Under the pieces are notes generated by a model. That model did not search any database, was not told the origin of the DNA, and saw nothing but the letters and a program-made list of their open reading frames with translations. The translations under genes were made by a program, and so were the position numbers. DNA of 64,000 nt from positions 62,001-126,000 of the forward strand of contig JBMNMQ010000003.1 in NCBI GenBank assembly GCA_050953425.1. Direction: 5' to 3'. How positions within the stretch are numbered: position 1 is the first letter of the stretch; each line of letters starts with the position of its first letter. Origin of the DNA: RUG100 sp050953425 (GTDB taxonomy: Bacteria > Bacillota > Clostridia > Peptostreptococcales > Anaerovoracaceae). Below, piece by piece: positions 42,391 through 51,218 of this stretch.

Positions 42391-45297
42391 TTGAAAGAGC
42401 AAGAGAAGAAGAAAAGGAAAGTGGGCAAGAGAGGCATTGTGATCGCCATTATCGTCGCGATCATTGTCTTTTTCGCTTTGATCAACTTCATCACCGATCT
42501 GCTCTGGTTCCGCGAACTGGGTTATGTATCGGTGTTCCTGACCAAGCTGTTCACACAGCTGAAGATCGGTATTCCGGTCTTTATCGTGATGACGGTAGCT
42601 TCCTACCTGTATTTCAAAGTACTCAAGCGGAATTACTTCAATAAGGTGGCTTCCGATGATCTCGATCATTCGCGGGCGATCAACTATTCCAGCTGGGGCC
42701 TGGCGGCGCTCTTCGGGCTGATCGTCATGTATCTGGCCGTCAGCAATCTGTGGTTTGAATCGCTGCAGGCGACGAACAGCACGGACTTTAACCTCAAGGA
42801 CGCCCTGTTCCACAACGATGTTTCGTTCTATGTCTTTAAGCTGGACTTCATCTCCCGGCTCACCAACATCGTCATCGGCGTGGCGGTGGTGCTGCTGATT
42901 CTGACGCTGATCTACTACGCCATCCTGCTCAGCCTGCACAAGCCCAAGGTCTTCCGCAGGGTGGAAGAAGAACCGGGCAGCGGCGCCGACTTCGGCGAGG
43001 ATGAATTCGACCGGCAGCGGCGGCAGTTTGAAGAACGCGGCGGCATGGGCGGTGCAGGCGGCGACTTCTTTGATATGCTGCGCCGCAGCTTCCAGCAGCC
43101 CGGTCAGCAGCGGCCGATGCGGCCGCGCGGCGGCGGGGTCGACACCGACAACGTCAAGCGCCTCTTCAGCATTGCCCGCACGCAGCTGATCGCCGTTGCG
43201 ATCATCTTCTTCGCGGCGATCGCGGTGCACTTTTTCCTCAAGCAGTACGACCTGCTGTACAAGCATACCGGCGCGGTCTACGGCGCCGGCTACACCGACG
43301 TGCATATCACGCTCTGGATCTACCGCATCCTGATCGTGCTGTCCCTGGCGGCGGCGGTCGGTGCGACGCTGGGCATTCTCAAGAAAAAGATCAAGCCGGT
43401 CATTGCCATCCCGATTCTGATGATCCTCGTCGGCATCGGCGGCGCGATAGCCGGTGCCCTGACGCAGAATTTTGTCGTCTCGCCGGATGAAATCAACAAG
43501 GAAAGCAAATATCTCGAGCGCAACATCGAGTTTACGCAGTACGCTTACAACCTCAACAACGTGACTACCAGGTCTTTCAAGGCTACCAACGATCTGACCA
43601 GCAGGGACATCGCCAGCAACCAGTCGACGCTGTCGAATATCCGCATCAACGACTACAAGCCGACCAAGACCTACTACAACCAGACGCAGGCCATCCGGCA
43701 GTACTACACGTTCAACGACGTCGACGTCGACCGCTACACGGTCAACGGCAAGTACGTGCAGACATTCCTGTCGACCCGGGAACTGGACGAGAGCAAGATC
43801 TCCTCGACCTGGCTCAATCGTCACTTGAAATATACGCACGGCTACGGCGTCACAATGTCGCAGGTCAATGAAATCACGGCCAGCGGTCAGCCGGAGATGC
43901 TGATCAGCGATGTGCCGCCGGTTTCCAAGATCAAGGAGACGCAGATCACCCAGCCGTCGGTGTACTTCGGCGAAATGACGGATGACTACATTCTCGTCAA
44001 CACCGACGAGGACGAGTTCGACTACCCGGACGGCGACAAAAACAAGTACACAAAATACGAAGGTTCGGCGGGCATCCGCCTGACACCGCTGACGCGCTTT
44101 ATGTTCGCGGTGCGGGAAAACAGCCTCAAGCTGCTGGTGTCCTCCAACATCGACAGCAATTCCAAGATTGTCATCAACCGCAACATCGAGGAACGGCTGC
44201 AGAAGATCATGCCCTATCTCGAATACGAGAACGATCCGTATATGTGCTCGGTGAACGGCAAGCTGTACTGGATTGTCGACGCCTATACCAAGAGCAGCCG
44301 CTTCCCGTACTCCGAACCGTACGACCGTACGACCAGCACCAGCAATTATGTGCGCAATTCGGTCAAGGTCGTCATCGATGCTTACAACGGCGACACCAAC
44401 TACTACATCGTCGATGAGAACGATCCGATCGCCAAGACGATGCAGAAGATCTATCCGGCGCTGTTCAAGGATTTCGACGAGATGCCGGAGGGTATCCGCG
44501 CGCACATCCGCTACCCGAACAAGCTCTTCGACATTCAGGCAAAGGTCTATCGCCGCTATCATATGAACGATATCAAGGTCTTCTACCAGAATGAGGACCT
44601 GTGGGATATCTCCAAGGAAATCTACGGCACCGAGGAGCAGGAGATGGAGCCGAATTACTACATCCTCGACCTGCCCGGCGAAGCGGATGCGGAATTCGTC
44701 AATTCGATACCGTACACGCCCAAGGACAAGCGCAACATGACCGGTCTTCTGGTGGCGCGCAACGACGGGGAGAACTACGGCAAGCTGGTGCTCTACAAGC
44801 TGCCGAAGAACCGGGTCATCTACGGCCCCATGCAGGTGGAGGCGCAGATCGACCAGAATACGGAGATTTCCAAGGAATTCTCGCTCTGGTCGCAGGCCGG
44901 CTCGACCTACAGCCGCGGCAATATGTTCGTGATCCCGATAGAGGATTCGATTCTCTACGTGGAACCGGTCTATCTGGAAGCGACCAATTCGTCGATTCCG
45001 GAGGTCAAGCGCGTGATCGTCGTCTACGGTGACCGGATCGCCTATGAGCCGACGCTGGCGGAAGCGCTGAATTCTCTGTTCGGGGAAGGCTCCGGCGACA
45101 ATTACAAGACCGGCGCGGACGAAGCGGAATCCGGCTCCGATAAGAAATCGAACGACAAGTCGATGTCGCAGGCGGAGCTGATCGAGAAAGCGCAGGACGC
45201 CTATGACAGCGCCATCAACGCGCAGAAGGACGGCGACTGGGCGAAGTACGGCAAGCAGATGGATGAACTGGAGAAATACCTGAACCAGCTGCAGTAG
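42391..45297 (+). CDS. UPF0182 family membrane protein
   Basis: A 968-residue protein with seven membrane helices in the first 340 residues and a large extracytoplasmic domain afterwards. The pattern is that of UPF0182: LLWFRELGYVSVFLTKLFTQ near the start, SKYLERNIEFTQYAYNL, and the RPEAMLISDVPP-like SGQPEMLISDVPPV, TYFGE-like SVYFGEM and DPIAKTMQKIYPALFKDFDEMPEGIRAHIRYP. The start is TTG 42391 with AAGGAGG seven bases upstream. The C-terminal 90 residues are acidic and coiled. Function unknown; it is widespread in Actinobacteria and Clostridia. It lies before the glutamine synthetase gene. Confidence 0.93.
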   Translation: MKEQEKKKRKVGKRGIVIAIIVAIIVFFALINFITDLLWFRELGYVSVFLTKLFTQLKIGIPVFIVMTVASYLYFKVLKRNYFNKVASDDLDHSRAINYSSWGLAALFGLIVMYLAVSNLWFESLQATNSTDFNLKDALFHNDVSFYVFKLDFISRLTNIVIGVAVVLLILTLIYYAILLSLHKPKVFRRVEEEPGSGADFGEDEFDRQRRQFEERGGMGGAGGDFFDMLRRSFQQPGQQRPMRPRGGGVDTDNVKRLFSIARTQLIAVAIIFFAAIAVHFFLKQYDLLYKHTGAVYGAGYTDVHITLWIYRILIVLSLAAAVGATLGILKKKIKPVIAIPILMILVGIGGAIAGALTQNFVVSPDEINKESKYLERNIEFTQYAYNLNNVTTRSFKATNDLTSRDIASNQSTLSNIRINDYKPTKTYYNQTQAIRQYYTFNDVDVDRYTVNGKYVQTFLSTRELDESKISSTWLNRHLKYTHGYGVTMSQVNEITASGQPEMLISDVPPVSKIKETQITQPSVYFGEMTDDYILVNTDEDEFDYPDGDKNKYTKYEGSAGIRLTPLTRFMFAVRENSLKLLVSSNIDSNSKIVINRNIEERLQKIMPYLEYENDPYMCSVNGKLYWIVDAYTKSSRFPYSEPYDRTTSTSNYVRNSVKVVIDAYNGDTNYYIVDENDPIAKTMQKIYPALFKDFDEMPEGIRAHIRYPNKLFDIQAKVYRRYHMNDIKVFYQNEDLWDISKEIYGTEEQEMEPNYYILDLPGEADAEFVNSIPYTPKDKRNMTGLLVARNDGENYGKLVLYKLPKNRVIYGPMQVEAQIDQNTEISKEFSLWSQAGSTYSRGNMFVIPIEDSILYVEPVYLEATNSSIPEVKRVIVVYGDRIAYEPTLAEALNSLFGEGSGDNYKTGADEAESGSDKKSNDKSMSQAELIEKAQDAYDSAINAQKDGDWAKYGKQMDELEKYLNQLQ

Positions 45298-45433
45298 CCA
45301 TGCTGCATCGGCTGGAGCGCAGTTCTATTGCAATCAAAGCAGTCAAACTGCTGCAACGCCTGCAGAATCGAGGAAGAAAGCTGCCGAAAGGGGAGACGGC
45401 GGCTTTCCGGGGGGCGAAAGGAGATACATATTA
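45298..45433 (+). promoter_or_regulatory. Leader of the glutamine synthetase gene with hairpins
   Basis: TTGCA, AGCAGT / ACTGCT, TGCAA (about 45329-45357) and AAAGCTGCCG / CGGCGGCTTT (45377-45406) are nested inverted repeats in the 136-base leader. They could be attenuating structures. No clear promoter hexamers. Confidence 0.4.
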
Positions 45434-47353
45434 ATGAGACTTGATTACGATCTGGACAAAATGCTCTACCGCATTTTGCCGGAGGACCATACACCGGAAC
45501 GGCTGCGGGAGATTCTCGGGCAGCATCCGGAGGTTAAATTTGTGTCGTTTGTCGGCATTGATATCGGCGGCCACGACACCGACGAAAAGATTCCGATGCG
45601 CGTGTTTATGGGGGATCTCGAAAAAATGCTGCACCACGGAGTGCAGACCGACGGCTCGTCGGTAGTTCTGCCGCGCATCGCCAATCTCAACAACGCCAAG
45701 GTCGACATTATCCCGGACCTCAGCGTCAACTGGTATATCGACCACAATTTAAAACACATCGACCGCGACACCGGACTGGCGGTCGGTACGCTGCGCATCC
45801 CGTCCTTCCTGCTGCACAACGATGCGATGGAAGTCGGCTCGCGGGTCATCCTGCGCGACAGCATCCGCTCGTTCAAAAAGCATCTGCTGGAGGCGCTGCG
45901 ACAGCATCCGTATGTCTTCGACAACCTCGATCTCGGCGGCGCCGATGAAATCGACGATATCGTTCTGACCAGCGCCACGGAGCTGGAGTTCTGGGTCAAG
46001 ACGCCGGATGACCAGTCGGAGCGCGACCAGCTGTCGACAGCGCAGGAACTGAAGGAGCAGTACTGGAAGCGGACGATCGGGCCGGTGCGCACGGCGCTGG
46101 AGAAGACTCTGATGCTGCTCGAGCACTACGGCTTTGAGGTGGAAATGGGGCATAAGGAAGTCGGCGGCGTCAAGGCGCGGCTCGGCAATTCCGGGCACTA
46201 TGACCACATCATGGAGCAGCTGGAGATCGACTGGAAATACGCGACGCCGCTGCAGGCGGCCGACAATGAGAACCAGGTCAAGTACGTCGTCCGCGATGTC
46301 TTTCGTCTCTACGGTCTCGATGTAACTTTCATGGCCAAGCCGATGGACGGCATCGCCGGCAGCGGTGAACACACCCATCTGGGCGCGGCCGCCGTGACCG
46401 GGGACGGGCGTACCGTCAATCTCTTCAGCCCGGCCGATATGAAGAAGGATTTCCTCAGTCCGATCGGCTTCGGTGCGGCGATGGGCATTCTCAAGAATTT
46501 TGACGTCATCAACCCCTTCGTTTCCGCCACCAACGACGCGTTCAACCGGCTCAAGCCCGGCTACGAAGCGCCGGTCTGCGTGGTGACTTCACTGGGGCAC
46601 AGCGTCGACAGCCCGTCTCGCAACCGCACCGTACTGCTCGGTCTGGTGCGCGACAGCAGCAATCCGCTGGCGACGCGTTTTGAGCTGCGGGCGCCGAACC
46701 CCAACAGCAATACCTATCTGGTGCTGGCGTCCTGCTACATGGGAATGCTCGACGGTATCCTGGCCGCCCTCGACGCGGAGAAGAGCAGCGACGAGCTCGA
46801 GCAGTCGATCTCCAAGCCGTACGGGCAGGAGGATTTTTATCTCGACAAGGATCGCGTCTACCGCAGTGAACGCAACGTCTTTGACGAATACACCGCGGAT
46901 GAGCGCAACCGGCTGTTCGGCCGCGCCCCGCGCACGGTCTGGGAGAACATCTGCGCCTTTGACGACGAAGCCGACAAACTGAAAATCTTTGAGCGCGACA
47001 ACGTCATCAGCCCGCTGTCGCTGGCTTCCTACCGAGACGCCATTGTCGCGCAGTGGAAGATGGAACTGCACAACCGCATTGTGCCCAATGTCATGAACCA
47101 GATCCGTCGGACGGTCAAGCGCCACACCGAATCGGACTGCGTCGACTACGATGTCGCTTACTGGGCACAGATTGACAAAATCCGCAACGAACTCGGCCGC
47201 GACACCCTGCGCGATCAGTGCCTGCTGACGGAAATTGTCCAGGCGCTCGACCGCAATGAGTACGACGTCGCATCGGACAAGCAGATCGAGGCGCAGCGGA
47301 AGGTAGAAGAACTGACAAACCTGTATTCGACGTATAAAAAGAATTTATTCTAG
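45434..47353 (+). CDS. glnA: Glutamine synthetase (long, clostridial type)
   Basis: A 639-residue enzyme. DGSSVVLPRI is the beta-grasp active-site loop, ATELEFWV holds metal-binding Glu, EVEMGHKEVG and GIAGSGEHTHLG hold further metal and ATP residues, VINPFVSATNDAFNRLKPGYEAP is the substrate loop, and RFELRAPNPNSNTYLVLA carries the R-x-E-x-R and N-P motif. It makes glutamine from glutamate, ammonia and ATP. It is longer than GSI (about 450) and shorter than GSIII (about 700), with a helical C-terminal extension. AAAGGAGAT precedes the ATG. serS follows within 14 bases. Confidence 0.92.
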   Translation: MRLDYDLDKMLYRILPEDHTPERLREILGQHPEVKFVSFVGIDIGGHDTDEKIPMRVFMGDLEKMLHHGVQTDGSSVVLPRIANLNNAKVDIIPDLSVNWYIDHNLKHIDRDTGLAVGTLRIPSFLLHNDAMEVGSRVILRDSIRSFKKHLLEALRQHPYVFDNLDLGGADEIDDIVLTSATELEFWVKTPDDQSERDQLSTAQELKEQYWKRTIGPVRTALEKTLMLLEHYGFEVEMGHKEVGGVKARLGNSGHYDHIMEQLEIDWKYATPLQAADNENQVKYVVRDVFRLYGLDVTFMAKPMDGIAGSGEHTHLGAAAVTGDGRTVNLFSPADMKKDFLSPIGFGAAMGILKNFDVINPFVSATNDAFNRLKPGYEAPVCVVTSLGHSVDSPSRNRTVLLGLVRDSSNPLATRFELRAPNPNSNTYLVLASCYMGMLDGILAALDAEKSSDELEQSISKPYGQEDFYLDKDRVYRSERNVFDEYTADERNRLFGRAPRTVWENICAFDDEADKLKIFERDNVISPLSLASYRDAIVAQWKMELHNRIVPNVMNQIRRTVKRHTESDCVDYDVAYWAQIDKIRNELGRDTLRDQCLLTEIVQALDRNEYDVASDKQIEAQRKVEELTNLYSTYKKNLF

Positions 47354-47366
47354 GAGTGTTTGCTGT

Positions 47367-48650
47367 ATGCTGGATATCAAAAGGATCAGAGAAGATTTTG
47401 ACGGTGTAAAAAAGAGCGTGGAATCCCGCGGCAAGGGGGATTTCGGCATCGATCGGGTGCGTGAGCTCGATCAGCAGCGGCGTCAGCTGCTGCAGGTGGT
47501 GGAAGCGAAGAAGAACGAGCAGGGCAGAACGTCCAAGCAGATTCCCAAACTGAAAAAAGAGGGCAAAGATCCTTCTGCCGTGATGGCGGAGATGAAGGAA
47601 CTCTCGCAGGAGATCAAGAAGATGGACGCAGAGGTTGCGGACGTTGAAGCGGGTCTGCGCGAAGCGCTGCTGAACGTGCCCAACACGCCGCACGAGGACG
47701 TGCCGATCGGCGCCGACGACAGCGACAATGTGGAGCTGCGCCGCGTCGGTGAGCCGACCGAGTTCGGCTTTCAGGCCCGGGCGCACTGGGACATCGGCGA
47801 AGAGCTCGACATTCTCGACGTTGAGCGCGCCGGCAAGATCGCCGGTACGCGCTTTACGATCTACAAGGGTCTGGGCGCGCGTCTGGAGCGTTCGGTGATC
47901 AACTTCATGCTCAACCTGCACACCGAGCATCACGGCTTCACCGAAATTCTGCCGCCGTTCATGGTCAATCGCGATGCGATGATCGGTACCGGTCAGCTGC
48001 CGAAATTCGAGGACGACATGTTCCACGTGCCGGCCAAGGATTTCTTCCTGATCCCGACCGCGGAAGTGCCGGTGACCAATATGCTCGACGACGAAATCAT
48101 TCCGGCTGACGAACTGCCGATCTACTATACCGCGTATACGCCGTGCTTCCGCAAGGAGGCGGGCAGTGCCGGCCGCGATACGCGCGGTCTGATCCGCCAG
48201 CATCAGTTCCAGAAGGTCGAGATGGTCAAGTTTGTCCATCCGGATCATTCGTATGAGGAGCTGGAAACGCTGATGGCGGCGGCCGAGGACGTTCTCAAGC
48301 TGCTCAAGATTCCCTACCGCGTGGTCGTGCTCTCGACCGGCGACCTCGGTTTCTCGTCGGCCAAGACTTGCGATATCGAGGTCTGGATGCCGAGTTACGG
48401 CCGCTATGTGGAGATCTCCTCGTGCAGCAACTTTGAAGATTACCAGGCCCGGCGCGGCAACATTCGCTTCCGCGAGGGCCGCGACAAGCCGCGCTTTGTC
48501 CATACGCTCAACGGCAGCGGTCTGGCGGTCGGCCGCACGGTGGCGGCGATTCTGGAAAACTACCAGCAGGAGGACGGCACCGTCAAGGTTCCGGAACTGC
48601 TGCAGCAGTACATGGGCTGCGATGTGATCGGCCCGCGGAAGGGATACTGA
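47367..48650 (+). CDS. serS: Seryl-tRNA synthetase
   Basis: A 427-residue class II synthetase. Residues 1-105 are the tRNA-binding coiled-coil arm (RELDQQRRQLLQVVEAKKNEQ... LKKEGKD). The catalytic core has motif 2 (CFRKEAGSAGRDTRGLIRQHQFQKVEMV) and motif 3 (LNGSGLAVGRTVAAILENYQ), with the serine-binding loop TAEVPVTNM. It charges tRNA-Ser with serine. TAGGAG precedes the ATG. It is 14 bases after glnA and two bases before a small gene, so these form an operon. Confidence 0.98.
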   Translation: MLDIKRIREDFDGVKKSVESRGKGDFGIDRVRELDQQRRQLLQVVEAKKNEQGRTSKQIPKLKKEGKDPSAVMAEMKELSQEIKKMDAEVADVEAGLREALLNVPNTPHEDVPIGADDSDNVELRRVGEPTEFGFQARAHWDIGEELDILDVERAGKIAGTRFTIYKGLGARLERSVINFMLNLHTEHHGFTEILPPFMVNRDAMIGTGQLPKFEDDMFHVPAKDFFLIPTAEVPVTNMLDDEIIPADELPIYYTAYTPCFRKEAGSAGRDTRGLIRQHQFQKVEMVKFVHPDHSYEELETLMAAAEDVLKLLKIPYRVVVLSTGDLGFSSAKTCDIEVWMPSYGRYVEISSCSNFEDYQARRGNIRFREGRDKPRFVHTLNGSGLAVGRTVAAILENYQQEDGTVKVPELLQQYMGCDVIGPRKGY

Positions 48651-48652
48651 GC

Positions 48653-48958
48653 ATGCATAAGATGAAACTGACGCCGGCGCTGGAACTGGGCGGAAAGTGC
48701 GAGATCGATGTCTTTGACGTGACGGCCGGCGCGCCGAAAAAGCGCTGCCGCATCACGATCGACTATACACCTGCCGATCTCGAGCAGATCCGGAGCGAGG
48801 GCCGCACCGACACGAAAGCGGCGATGGAGTACTACGATCAGCGCATCTACGAACTCGTCCGCCTCAACATTTCCGACGACTGGGAATGGGCAGAGGGCCG
48901 CGACGAAGTGGAAGCGGTGATCCGCCGCCATATCGACGACGCCTTTGACGGCGACTGA
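48653..48958 (+). CDS. Conserved small protein of unknown function downstream of serS
   Basis: A 101-residue acidic protein (MHKMKLTPALELGGKCEIDVFDVTAGAPKKRCRITIDYTPADLEQIRSEGRT...). It starts two bases after the serS stop with no separate ribosome site, so it is probably translationally coupled; ATG 48662 is an alternative. No family recognised. The CpXC gene begins 21 bases later. Confidence 0.7.
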   Translation: MHKMKLTPALELGGKCEIDVFDVTAGAPKKRCRITIDYTPADLEQIRSEGRTDTKAAMEYYDQRIYELVRLNISDDWEWAEGRDEVEAVIRRHIDDAFDGD

Positions 48959-48979
48959 GACTGCGAAGAGGAAACAGAC

Positions 48980-49642
48980 ATGGCAAAATACACAGAGATG
49001 ACGTTCGTCTGCCCCAACTGCGGCAGAGAGGTGGACATTCCGCTGCTGGAAGCGGTGGACGGCGTTGCCGACATTGAACTGAAACAGATGATTGTCGACG
49101 GCACATTCGGTATATATGAATGTCCCGAATGCCACGACCGCATGGACATCAACTGCCAGCTCACCTATCACGACGGCAGCCGCGGACTGATGGTCTGGGT
49201 CATGCCGCCGGAACTGAGCGGCGGGGAGGAAGAAGAAATTGCCGACGAAAACCTGCTGCAAACCAGCGCCGTGCTCGAACAGTGCGCACAGCGCAAGGTG
49301 CGCGACAAAAACGATCTGCGCGAAAAAGTGCTGATCGCTGAAGCCGGCCGCGATGACCGCATCATCGAACTGATGAAGCCGGGCGTTTACACCGCGCTGC
49401 TCGATCAGGTCGGCGAGCGGGCGATTGTCGCGATCTACTACGAGCGCGGCGACGGGGAATACTTTGTCGTGCAGCTCAGCAGCGGCGAAGTCGGCACCAT
49501 CGATTTTCCGCAGGAAATGTACGAGGAAATTGAGCGCCGCTACGGCGACATTGTGCGCCGCGAAGCCGGCGGCGATGAAATGCGTGTCATCGACAACCGC
49601 TGGGCGGCGGACTTTGTCCAGAAATACATGATGGAAAAATAA
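48980..49642 (+). CDS. CpXC-domain protein
   Basis: A 220-residue protein. The N-terminal half is a CpXC domain: CPNCGREVDIPLLEAVDG and a second IYECPECHDRMDINCQLTYHD, the four cysteines binding zinc. The C-terminal half (QTSAVLEQCAQRKVRDKNDLREKVLIAEAGRDDRIIELMK) is the common partner region. Function unknown. AGAGGAAAC precedes the ATG. Last gene of the glnA-serS series. Confidence 0.9.
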   Translation: MAKYTEMTFVCPNCGREVDIPLLEAVDGVADIELKQMIVDGTFGIYECPECHDRMDINCQLTYHDGSRGLMVWVMPPELSGGEEEEIADENLLQTSAVLEQCAQRKVRDKNDLREKVLIAEAGRDDRIIELMKPGVYTALLDQVGERAIVAIYYERGDGEYFVVQLSSGEVGTIDFPQEMYEEIERRYGDIVRREAGGDEMRVIDNRWAADFVQKYMMEK

Positions 49643-49655
49643 AAGACCGGGAAAG

Positions 49656-49681
49656 CTGAAAAAAACTTAAATTTTTTTCAG
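49656..49681. repeat. AT-only inverted repeat
   Basis: CTGAAAAAAA (49656-49665) and TTTTTTTCAG (49672-49681) are exact complements with a six-base centre, in a strongly AT-rich stretch to about 49695. It could be a weak terminator or a DNA-unwinding segment. Confidence 0.7.
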
Positions 49682-49754
49682 GTTTATTTAAGAAGACGCG
49701 GCTATTCTGTAGTTGCACTAAGAGATACAATCTCATCCTCTCAATAACACATCA

Positions 49755-49785
49755 GCAAAAGGACCCGGTTCTCGGGTCTTTTTGC
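49755..49785 (+). terminator. Terminator of the glnA-serS operon
   Basis: GACCCG (49762-49767) and CGGGTC (49773-49778) with a five-base loop, flanked by AAAA and TTTTT. Confidence 0.85.
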
Positions 49786-49828
49786 TTTTTGCAAAACTCG
49801 CCGCTGAGCGTGCCGCGGCCGGGCAAAC

Positions 49829-50025
49829 CGCGCGGCGGCCGGAGCATCGCACGGCGGAACATCGCGCGGCGACCGGAGCATCGCATGGCGGAGCATCGCA
49901 CGGCGGAACATCGCGCGGCGGCCGGAGCATCGCACGGCGGAACATCGCGCGGCGGCCGGAGCATCGCATGGCGGAACATCGCGCGGCGGCCGGAACACCG
50001 CGCGGCGGCCGGAGCATCGCACGGC
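49829..50025 (+). repeat. GC-rich alternating 15/19-nt repeat array
   Basis: GGARCAYCGC occurs 11 times at 49841, 49856, 49875, 49890, 49905, 49924, 49939, 49958, 49973, 49992 and 50011. Steps are 15 or 19 bases, mostly alternating to a 34-base dimer. The 34-base step is not a multiple of three, so coding is unlikely. Confidence 0.9.
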
Positions 50026-50057
50026 TGCGCCGCTATGCTTGCGGGCGGCAGTGGATT

Positions 50058-50253
50058 TGTGGATGAGCCGTCTGCGGAATGGTGGATAATCGGATGAAAG
50101 CATTGAAATGACTGGATTCTGCCTGTGAATAAACGGTGGATAACTCGTGCGGCGCGGCGGCGAGGCCGGGGCGGCGGGATCGACAGGGCTGTGGAGCGGT
50201 TGTGGATGACGGCCGCTCCCCCTGTGGAAGACTTGTGGACAAATTGTGGAAAA
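50058..50253 (+). repeat. Cluster of DnaA-box-like nonamers
   Basis: Same-orientation sequences near TGTGGATAA: 50058 TGTGGATGA, 50081 and 50135 GGTGGATAA, 50124 TGTGAATAA (exact match to the TTATNCACA consensus on the other strand), 50190 TGTGGAGCG, 50201 TGTGGATGA, 50223 TGTGGAAGA, 50234 TGTGGACAA, 50245 TGTGGAAAA. Nine sites in 196 bases. It may be a DnaA-binding region. Confidence 0.6.
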
Positions 50254-50281
50254 GAGGATCGAAGGAGGGGACAATACGAAC

Positions 50282-50782
50282 ATGCGAGTACAGCACGATT
50301 TTGCACCGATTTTTGACGCGCATTCACGGATCCTCATACTCGGCACGATGCCTTCGGTAAAGTCGAGGGAAGGGCATTTCTACTATCATCACCCCCGCAA
50401 TCGCTTCTGGAAGGTTATGGCGTCCGTGCTGTCGGCGCCGCTGCCGCAGACGATTGCCGAAAAGAAGGAAATGCTGCTGCAGGGTCACGCAGCTGTCTGG
50501 GACGTCATCGACAGCTGCGAGATTCGCGGCTCCAGCGACGCTTCCATCCGCGATGTGGTGCCGGCCGATATCAACCGTGTTCTGCGGGCCGCGCCGATCG
50601 AGGCGATTTGCGCCAACGGCGCCGCGGCGGCCCGCCTCTATCGGCGCTGCTGTGAACCTGAGACGGGCCGCGCCATCGTGCAGCTTCCCTCGACCAGCCC
50701 GGCCAATGCCGCTTGGTCGCTGCCGCGCCTGACCGCGGCCTGGCGGGAAGCGATCGCGGCCAGCGGTGCGCTGCGGCGCTGA
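50282..50782 (+). CDS. DNA-deoxyinosine glycosylase (uracil-DNA glycosylase superfamily)
   Basis: A 166-residue protein. ILILGTMPSVKSREGHFYYHHPRNRFWKVM is the N-terminal motif of the hypoxanthine-DNA glycosylase family, and VQLPSTSPANAAWS is the C-terminal DNA-intercalating loop. These enzymes remove deaminated bases (hypoxanthine) from DNA to start base-excision repair. ATG 50282 has AAGGAGGGG upstream. The region immediately before it is the DnaA-box-like cluster. Confidence 0.9.
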   Translation: MRVQHDFAPIFDAHSRILILGTMPSVKSREGHFYYHHPRNRFWKVMASVLSAPLPQTIAEKKEMLLQGHAAVWDVIDSCEIRGSSDASIRDVVPADINRVLRAAPIEAICANGAAAARLYRRCCEPETGRAIVQLPSTSPANAAWSLPRLTAAWREAIAASGALRR

Positions 50783-51218
50783 AATCGTCCGGCGGCTCTG
50801 ACACTCTGCCATCAATCGTCAGCGCGCTGCGACCCGGCACATGACCGGCCGGCATCGGCGTGTGGGAAACCGGCCTTTGCCGATAACAAAAACCTGCGGC
50901 AGATTTTACACGAATGAGATAGGAGACATGCTGCCGGCATGTTAGATTGAAAACAGGAAGTTATTGGTATCAGCAAGAAAACGGCCGGCCATTGCAAGCA
51001 GCAAGCAGCAGAACAGATACGATCATGCGGAGCGCGAATCTCGAGAATTCGCGCATCGGGAAAAGAAGCCGGAGCGGGGGAACAATCTTCGGAAAGCACG
51101 CCCCGCAGGGAAGTCTGTGCGGCAGCGCAGGCTTTTTTGCTGCCGCGAACTCTCTTCTTCCACCGGCGTCCGCATCGCACTGCGGTCGGCTGTGCCACAT
51201 CTCGAGGAGTTGGAAACA
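50783..51218 (+). other. Possible structured leader of the PhoH gene
   Basis: In 436 gene-free bases, three clear hairpins are visible: ACATGC/GCATGT (about 50925-50942), GCGCGAAT/ATTCGCGC with a seven-base loop (51032-51054), and GCGGCAGC/GCTGCCGC around a loop with six T (51119-51146). No known riboswitch was recognised. Could be a regulatory leader or small RNA. Confidence 0.4.

Noticed and set aside
42172..44562. 796-residue minus-strand ORF over the UPF0182 gene
   Set aside because: Shadow frame; the plus strand matches UPF0182 throughout.
49656..50253. Firm call of the chromosomal oriC
   Set aside because: No dnaA, dnaN or rpmH nearby and flanking genes point the same way; kept only as a candidate.
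49741..50346. Cysteine/arginine-rich ORFs on both strands
   Set aside because: They are readings of the GC array, whose 34-base period is not coding, and lack ribosome sites.
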